Source: an uncultured Gemmatimonadota bacterium
GTDB taxonomy: Bacteria > Gemmatimonadota > Gemmatimonadetes > Gemmatimonadales > Gemmatimonadaceae
DNA length: 19,348 nt
NCBI GenBank assembly: GCA_946480295.1
Contig: CAMLIT010000086.1
Span: 1-19,348 of the forward strand
Reading direction: 5' to 3'
The notes beneath the pieces were generated by a model. The model saw nothing but the letters and a program-made list of their open reading frames with translations. It was not told where the DNA came from and made no database searches. How positions within the stretch are numbered: the stretch's first letter is position 1; each line of letters starts with the position of its first letter. The position numbers were made by a program, and so were the translations under genes. Shown here piece after piece: positions 14,365 to 19,348 of this stretch.

Positions 14365-14775
14365 TCACTTGGCGAGCTTGTCCTTGATGAACGAGCCGAT
14401 CTCGCCCATGATGCCGCCCGCCGGCGCTTCGACACCGGGCGCGAACTGCTTCACCGCGGTGGGCAGCAGCTCGGCGACGTGGCGTGTCAGCTCCTCGGTC
14501 GGCACTCCGACTTTCGCCGCCATGTCCGCGATCTCGGTGCTGCCGAGCGCGCGAGTGACTTCGTCGGGTGTGATCGGGAGGGGCGTCTCCTTGCCGATCC
14601 ACGATTGGATCTGCTGGCCCAGGCCGGCCTTCTCGAACTTCTGCACGAGTCCCGGCAGGCCGCCCAAGTCGGGCCGCTTCAGGAACTCGACGAGCGTCAT
14701 CAGGATGTCGCTCGACGGCACCTTCTGCTCGACCGCGGTCTTCACCTTCGCGGTGACCTCTTCCAGGATCTTCAT
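14365..14775 (-). CDS. YidB-like DUF937 protein
   Basis: The 136-residue protein matches the YidB/DUF937 pattern: an N-terminal helix, LPGLVQKFEKAGLGQQIQSW (40-59), then LPITPDEVTRALGSTEIADM (66-85), a helix with GVPTEELTRHVAELLP, and a Gly-rich C-terminal segment. E. coli YidB has the same length and the same order (GGL-G-I-x-S-W, then LESALG, then LLAEQLPKIIDALSP). There is no signal peptide or membrane helix. The function of the family is unknown. The start at ATG 14775 is well supported by AAGGAGG (14781-14787) 5 nt upstream, one of the best ribosome sites in the window; the open frame extends further upstream to 14910 but that part is Arg/Pro-rich and not conserved. It is first in a pair with the YegP-like gene. 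Confidence 0.88.
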   Translation of the reverse strand: MKILEEVTAKVKTAVEQKVPSSDILMTLVEFLKRPDLGGLPGLVQKFEKAGLGQQIQSWIGKETPLPITPDEVTRALGSTEIADMAAKVGVPTEELTRHVAELLPTAVKQFAPGVEAPAGGIMGEIGSFIKDKLAK

Positions 14776-14976
14776 CGGACCCTCCTTGTCGCGCAGTCGT
14801 GCGCCCGGAGGCCGACGGGACGGAGCGGCGCCGCATCGCGTACTCCGCGCGTCACTGGTGGCGCGAGCGCACGGGCGCTTCCGCTCGCGCGGAAGTGCCA
14901 ATCGCCACACTAGCCCGCGCCGGATGGAGCGGACATAGGGGAATCCGTCGCGGGCGGTAGGTCTGGCGCGGACCGC

Positions 14977-15501
14977 CTACCAGCCCATGCGCTTGCGCAG
15001 GCCCGTTATCTGGGCGACATGGTGCGGCCCGTGATACGCGTACAGCGCGAGGAAGAAGTCGAGCGGCAGGATGCCGTGCTCCGGGTGGTCGAGCGTGCGC
15101 GAGAAGTCGGCGGGGCTCATGGCGCGGAGCAGGGTGACCCAGCGCTGGTGCAGGCCGTCGAGCAGCTCCAGCGACGGCGCGACGGGCATCGTCCTCGCGT
15201 CAGGCAGCTCGGCCCAGCGTGCCTCGAGGTAGGGCTTGATGGTCGGCGTATCCTCCGTCAGCGCGAGCCGGAAGCGGACGTACGAGTTCATGTGGCTGTC
15301 CGGCACGTGGTGCACGATCTGCCGCACGGTCCAGCCGTCGGGGCGATAGGGCGTGTCGAGCTGGGCATCGACGAGCCCCTGCACGGCCTCGCGCATGCGA
15401 GCGGGAGTGGAGGCGATCGTGTCGATGTACTCGCGACGCTGGCGGTCGCCGTACTCGGTGGGCCGCTGGAACCGGCCCGTCGGATAGCGGAGTTCTTCCA
15501 T
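14977..15501 (-). CDS. DinB/YfiT-like metal-dependent protein, possible bacillithiol transferase
   Basis: The 174-residue protein is a four-helix-bundle member of the DinB superfamily, closest in pattern to Bacillus YfiT/BstA. It opens with LRYPTGRFQRP (4-14), then WTVRQIVHHVPDSHMNSYVR (57-76) and LYAYHGPHHVAQI (153-165). The putative metal ligands are His64 or His65 in the first motif and His157/His161 (H-x3-H) in the last. In Firmicutes such proteins transfer bacillithiol to electrophiles; whether this organism makes bacillithiol cannot be told from here. The ATG at 15501 has no clear Shine-Dalgarno sequence. It is divergent from the Rieske/FAD reductase gene with only 78 bp between start codons. 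Confidence 0.87.
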   Translation of the reverse strand: MEELRYPTGRFQRPTEYGDRQRREYIDTIASTPARMREAVQGLVDAQLDTPYRPDGWTVRQIVHHVPDSHMNSYVRFRLALTEDTPTIKPYLEARWAELPDARTMPVAPSLELLDGLHQRWVTLLRAMSPADFSRTLDHPEHGILPLDFFLALYAYHGPHHVAQITGLRKRMGW

Positions 15502-15569
15502 GATCGGGGCGCCGGGTGAAGGTTGAAGGCGAGAGACAAGCTACGACGAGCCGATACGGACGCAAACGT

Positions 15570-15574
15570 GGAGG
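15570..15574 (+). promoter_or_regulatory. Ribosome binding site deciding the reductase start
   Basis: GGAGG ends 5 nt before the ATG at 15580. An in-frame ATG at 15523 would add 19 basic, unconserved residues, has no such site, and would shorten the divergent gap to 21 bp. Confidence 0.65.
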
Positions 15575-15579
15575 ATGGG

Positions 15580-17115
15580 ATGGGTGAGCAAGACCAGAAG
15601 CCGAGCGGTCCCGATCTGACGCAGGGCATCGACGCACGCTCGCTCGGCGAGGGCGCGATGCTCCTGGGCCATGCCGATGGCGACGCGGTGCTGCTCGCGC
15701 GCGCGGGGGGCGAGGTCTTCGCCGTCGGCGCGACGTGCACGCACTACAGCGGCCCCCTCGCCGAGGGGCTCCTCGTCGGGGATACGGTGCGCTGTCCCTG
15801 GCACCACGCCTGCTTCAGCCTGCGCACGGGCGAGGCGGTGCGCGCGCCGGCGCTCAACCCGGTGCCCTGCTGGCACGTGGAGCAGCGCGACGGCCGGATC
15901 TACGTGAGCGGGAAGAAGGAGCGGGAGCCGCTCGCGCGCTCGGCATTCGTCCGCGGCGATCCGGCGCACGCGCCGGCGCGCGTGGTCATCATCGGCGCCG
16001 GCGCGGCGGGCGCCGCCGCCGCGGAGATGCTGCGCCGGCAGGGCTACGGCGGCAGCATCGTCATGATCGACCACGACGAGAGCGCGCCCTACGACCGGCC
16101 GAACCTGTCGAAGGACTATCTCGCGGGGAACGCGCCCGAGGAGTGGATCCCGCTCCGCCCGGAGGGCTTCTACGCGGAGCACGGCATCGAGATCGTACGC
16201 GCCCGCGCCACGCGCATCGACGTGGGCGGGCAGCGGGTGGAGCTCGACGGCCAGGCGCCCGTGTCCTGGGACGCGCTGCTGCTCGCGACGGGCGCGGAGC
16301 CGGTCCGGCTGCCGCTCGCGGGCGCGGAGCTGCCGCACGTCCACTACCTGCGCACGCTCGCCGACAGCCGCGCCATCGTCGCCGCCGCCAAACGAGCGAA
16401 GCGCGCCGTGGTGATCGGCGGCAGCTTCATCGGGCTGGAGACGGCGGCGTCGCTGACGGCGCGCGGCCTCGAGGTGCACGTCGTCGCCCCCGAGGCGCTC
16501 CCCCTCGAGCGGGTCATGGGCGCGGAGCTCGGGCGGTTCATCGAGTCGCTGCACCGCGAGAAGGGGGTGCGCTTCCACCTCCAGCAGACCGCCGCCCGGA
16601 TCGAGGCGTCGGAGGTCGTGTTGAAGAACGGCGAGCGGATTCCCGCCGAGCTGGTGGTGATCGGCGTCGGCGTGAAGCCGCGGATCGACCTCGCGCGGGA
16701 CGCAGGGCTGGCGATCGACAACGGCGTGGTCGTGGACGAGCACCTGCGCACGAGCGCGCCCGGCATCTGGGCGGCGGGCGACATCGCGCGCTGGCCCGAT
16801 CCGCACACGGGGGAGCGGATCCGCGTCGAGCACTGGGTCGTCGCCGAGCGGCAGGGACAGACGGCGGCGCGCAACATCCTCGGCGCGAACGAGCGCTTCG
16901 ACGAGGTCCCCTTCTTCTGGAGCATGCACTACGACGTGAGCATCAACTACGTCGGCCACGCCACCGCGTGGGACGAGGCGAAGGTGGACGGGGTGCCGGC
17001 GGATCGCGACGTCGCGGTGCGCTTCGAGAAGGACGGCCGCACGCTGGCGCTGGCGACGATCTTCCGCGACCGCGAGAGCCTCGAGGAGGAGGTCGCGATG
17101 GAGCGCGCGACCTAG
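15580..17115 (+). CDS. Rieske [2Fe-2S] / FAD-dependent pyridine nucleotide reductase (AIFM3-like)
   Basis: The 511-residue protein fuses a Rieske ferredoxin domain (about 14-112) to an FAD-dependent reductase (about 133-510). Rieske ligands are complete: C53-T-H55 and C72-P-W-H75. The FAD site GAGAAG lies at 139-144, YDRPNLSKDYLAG at 171-183, the NAD(P)H site GGSFIG at 280-285 and the second FAD contact WAAGDIARWP at 397-406. The C-terminal domain (about 415-505) includes RVEHWVVAERQGQTAARNIL. This layout matches AIFM3 and the reductases of Rieske-type and putidaredoxin-like electron chains: NAD(P)H to FAD to a [2Fe-2S] centre. No oxygenase or P450 partner lies in the window, so its electron acceptor is unknown. 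The stop overlaps that of the convergent helicase gene. Confidence 0.93.
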   Translation: MGEQDQKPSGPDLTQGIDARSLGEGAMLLGHADGDAVLLARAGGEVFAVGATCTHYSGPLAEGLLVGDTVRCPWHHACFSLRTGEAVRAPALNPVPCWHVEQRDGRIYVSGKKEREPLARSAFVRGDPAHAPARVVIIGAGAAGAAAAEMLRRQGYGGSIVMIDHDESAPYDRPNLSKDYLAGNAPEEWIPLRPEGFYAEHGIEIVRARATRIDVGGQRVELDGQAPVSWDALLLATGAEPVRLPLAGAELPHVHYLRTLADSRAIVAAAKRAKRAVVIGGSFIGLETAASLTARGLEVHVVAPEALPLERVMGAELGRFIESLHREKGVRFHLQQTAARIEASEVVLKNGERIPAELVVIGVGVKPRIDLARDAGLAIDNGVVVDEHLRTSAPGIWAAGDIARWPDPHTGERIRVEHWVVAERQGQTAARNILGANERFDEVPFFWSMHYDVSINYVGHATAWDEAKVDGVPADRDVAVRFEKDGRTLALATIFRDRESLEEEVAMERAT

Positions 17116-19348
17116 CGCGAGGCGTACCAGCGCAGCCCGCCGGTGGTCCGGCGGAACCCGGCGGCCAGGAAGGCGGCGAGGTGGCGACTGGCCCCGGCGG
17201 GCGCGTCGTCGATCGTCTCGACGACGATGTCGCGCAGCGCCCCGCCCTCGGCCGCCTCGACGAGATGCCGGGCGAGGGCGCCGGCGGCGGCGATGATCTC
17301 GCCGCGCGTCGCGTCGGCGTGCACGCGCACCGATCGGCCGCGGCGGTCCGCCGTGAGCACGACGACACCGCGCCGGGTGACGAGGAGCGCCGAGCGTCCG
17401 CGCGTGCGCGGCGCCCGCGCGCGCGCCTCGCCCGCCGCGATCGGCAGCGCATACGCGTTCGCCGGATCGCTCGCCGCCATGACGACGGGCGCGTCCCCCG
17501 CCGGCGCGCGCAGCGCCTCGACCGCCTCGGGGAGCGCGAACTGGGCGCCGGCGAGGCCGCGGACGAAGTAGCCGCGGCGCACCTCGCCGCGGAACTCGAG
17601 GCGCTTGAGCTCCAGGTAGACGGCGCGCCAGGGGACGGCCGGGCGCTCGCGACGCCACCAGTCGCGCGCCACCACGCCGTAGCGCGCGAGCCACTGCCGC
17701 GCGACGTCGGCGGCGAGCGTGCTCTCGTCGCGCTCGGGACCGAGGACGCTCCGTGACCGCGCCAGCGACCAGCGGCCGGGCCACGGCTCGGGGAGCGCCC
17801 CCTCGCGGTCGGGCCGCTTCCACTTGGGGAGGCGCCGGAGGTTGGGGCGGCGCTGGACGATCGGCCGGTTTGGCGACGGGGTGAAGTCCGCCGGGAGCCA
17901 GCGCGTGGGGTCGGGCTGCTGGCGGAGCGTCGGCGGGACGAGCGGCCGCCAGCGCAGCAGCTGCCGGAGCGATTCCACCGTGTCGTTGGTGACGAGCCCC
18001 GCGGCGACGAGCTCGCGCAGGGCGTCGCGCAGGGTGCGCGCGCCGAGGCCGGTGGCGGCGAGGAGGTCGTCGAACCAGGACGCGCCGTCGCGCTCGAGGG
18101 CGGCGAGCGCGGCCCGCGCGCCGTCGCCTAACGACACGCCCGGCGGCTCGCCGAGCCAGCTGCGCGCGGCGCCGCGGCGCACGAAGCGCAGCGTCGCGAT
18201 CGCGTCGGCGACGGCGGCCTCGCGCGCCGGGGCGCCGACCCACACCAGCTCGCCGGCGGCGCAGAGACGCGTGATCGCCTCCGCATCGTAGCCCTCGACG
18301 CGCCCGCGGAGGTACGTCCGCTCCCACTCGCCCGCGGGGCGCGCGATGCCGGCGAGCTGCCGGACCGCGTCCGCCGTGCCGTCGCCACCTTTCAGCCGGC
18401 TCTCCGGGGCGAGGTGCTGCCACCGCTGGAGGAACGCGACGAACGCGGGGAGCTCCACGGGCTCGATCTGGCGCCGCGCGGCGGCGAGCTCGCGCCGGCG
18501 CGCCTGCTCGAGGAGGCGGCGCGAGCACCACCGCATCGCGTCGCGCCGCCCGCCGAAGGTGCCGCGCACGAGCTTCCCGGCCCGCGTCCACGCGTCGAGG
18601 CGCTCGGCCACCCAGCGCGGGTCGAAGTCGTACCGGCGCGTGACGTCGGCGACGGCGAGCGGGCCGGCGAGGGCGACGAAGCGCGCGAGGATCTCGCGCC
18701 GGGCGGCCGCCGCGAGCGCGGGCTCGCTCGCCGCGTCGAACGCCGCAGCATAACGAGGCGCGGCGTCGGCGAGGACGAGGCGCGACTCCGCCGTGCCCGC
18801 GCCGGTCGGCACGTCCATGGCGACCGCCCGCCCGGCGGCGAGCAGCTCGGCGATGGGATCGCCGCGCACGCCCTGCTCGGGGGCGGCGACGCGCGCGTGG
18901 AGCTCGGCGAGGGTGAGGTCGCCCGCGCGGTCGAGGAGGAGCGCCAGCTCGTCGGCGGTCCTCGCCCGGCGCTCCGGCGCCGTCCCGCGCCGGCGCGCGA
19001 GCAGCTCGTCGAGCACGGCGAGCGTGGACGCGTCGGCGCCCTCCGCGCCCATCAGCTCGTCGAGGAGCGCGCGGTCCAGCGAGAGCAGCGCCGCCCGACG
19101 CTCGGCGCGCGGCGTGTCGTCGGCGTACATCCAGTCCATGACGAACCCGAACTGGAGCGATGCGGCGAAGGGCGACGGCAGCTCCGTGGCGACGCTCTGC
19201 CACCGGATCTCGCCGGCGCGGATGGCCCGCAGCACGCGCACGAGCGCCGGCATGTCGAAGGCGTCCTGGAGGACGTCGCGATAGGTCTCGACGAGGATCG
19301 GGAACGACGGGAACTCGCGCACCGCCTCGAGCAGGTCCTGCGCCTTGA
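17112..19348 (-). CDS. Lhr-type ATP-dependent helicase, C-terminal part (5' end beyond the right edge)
   Basis: The reading frame enters from the right edge (KAQDLLEAVREFPSFPILVE read through the boundary) and gives about 745 residues. The stretch ETYRDVLQDAFDMPALVRVL is typical of Lhr-family large helicases just after the helicase core. Winged-helix and Lhr-core/DUF4635-like alpha-helical parts follow. KLVRGTFGGRRDAMRWCSRR and VPWRAVYLELKRLEFRGEVR, the latter followed by GYFVRGLAGAQFALPEA, are also typical of Lhr. The last 130 residues match the Lhr C-terminal barrel, ending GGLRWYASR. The ATPase motifs lie outside the window. The product is thought to be a 3'-5' DNA helicase linked to repair. 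Its codon usage resembles its neighbours. GTG at 19322 is only an internal codon, not a start. Confidence 0.9.
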   Translation of the reverse strand, partial: KAQDLLEAVREFPSFPILVETYRDVLQDAFDMPALVRVLRAIRAGEIRWQSVATELPSPFAASLQFGFVMDWMYADDTPRAERRAALLSLDRALLDELMGAEGADASTLAVLDELLARRRGTAPERRARTADELALLLDRAGDLTLAELHARVAAPEQGVRGDPIAELLAAGRAVAMDVPTGAGTAESRLVLADAAPRYAAAFDAASEPALAAAARREILARFVALAGPLAVADVTRRYDFDPRWVAERLDAWTRAGKLVRGTFGGRRDAMRWCSRRLLEQARRRELAAARRQIEPVELPAFVAFLQRWQHLAPESRLKGGDGTADAVRQLAGIARPAGEWERTYLRGRVEGYDAEAITRLCAAGELVWVGAPAREAAVADAIATLRFVRRGAARSWLGEPPGVSLGDGARAALAALERDGASWFDDLLAATGLGARTLRDALRELVAAGLVTNDTVESLRQLLRWRPLVPPTLRQQPDPTRWLPADFTPSPNRPIVQRRPNLRRLPKWKRPDREGALPEPWPGRWSLARSRSVLGPERDESTLAADVARQWLARYGVVARDWWRRERPAVPWRAVYLELKRLEFRGEVRRGYFVRGLAGAQFALPEAVEALRAPAGDAPVVMAASDPANAYALPIAAGEARARAPRTRGRSALLVTRRGVVVLTADRRGRSVRVHADATRGEIIAAAGALARHLVEAAEGGALRDIVVETIDDAPAGASRHLAAFLAAGFRRTTGGLRWYASR

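Noticed and set aside
14954..14983. Hairpins GGCGGT/ACCGCC and GGTC/GACC near the end of the DinB/YfiT-like gene
   Set aside because: Short, with a 13-nt loop or only 4 bp, overlapping the stop codon; not enough to call a terminator.
15541..19203. 1220-codon open frame on the minus strand spanning the reductase and helicase region
   Set aside because: It covers the Rieske/FAD reductase antisense and the Lhr gene in another frame, is almost pure Arg/Ala/Pro/Gly, and has no motif. Length alone is expected at this GC level.

Overview
The window is a 19.3 kb stretch of very GC-rich bacterial chromosome with tightly packed genes on both strands. The gene content fits a Gram-negative-type bacterium with an outer membrane: a beta-barrel protein ending in Phe, a YceI protein with a signal peptide, a three-gene pnt transhydrogenase, a zinc-ribbon Ser/Thr kinase with one membrane segment, and a TreZ plus glycogen-debranching pair. 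GC level, kinase style and the simple heptamer repeats recall Gemmatimonadota, but there is no rRNA or marker gene here, so that placement is inference.

Layout. (1) 1-2240, minus: pntAA-pntAB-pntB, the proton-translocating NAD(P) transhydrogenase; pntB runs off the left edge. (2) 2241-2644: a gene-free stretch dominated by a nested palindrome built from 7-bp tandem repeats. (3) 2645-3436, minus: a Crp/Fnr-family regulator, divergent from an orphan secreted protein (3612-4142, plus). (4) 4164-6548, minus: a Ser/Thr kinase with two zinc ribbons, a membrane segment and a C-terminal sensor-like domain. (5) 6834-10830, plus: treZ and an amylo-1,6-glucosidase overlapping by 20 bp, a carbohydrate-reserve operon. 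(6) 10895-11344, minus: a small exported protein made of Arg/Asp heptads. (7) 11739-13819, plus: YceI-like protein and an outer-membrane beta-barrel protein, followed by a TAGGAAC heptamer array and a strong hairpin terminator. (8) 13970-14775, minus: YidB-like and YegP-like small proteins. (9) 14977-15501, minus: a DinB/YfiT-like metal-dependent transferase, divergent from a Rieske/FAD reductase (15580-17115, plus). (10) 17112 to the right edge, minus: the C-terminal part of an Lhr-type helicase whose stop codon overlaps that of the reductase.

Themes are redox balance (transhydrogenase, Rieske-linked reductase, possible thiol transferase, quinone-type YceI protein), glucan/trehalose storage, and envelope or stress functions. 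No RNA genes, CRISPR array, insertion sequence or prophage could be recognised. The items least explained by known families are the Arg/Asp heptad protein at 10895-11344 and the two 7-bp-period intergenic repeat regions (2435-2648 and 13824-13879).
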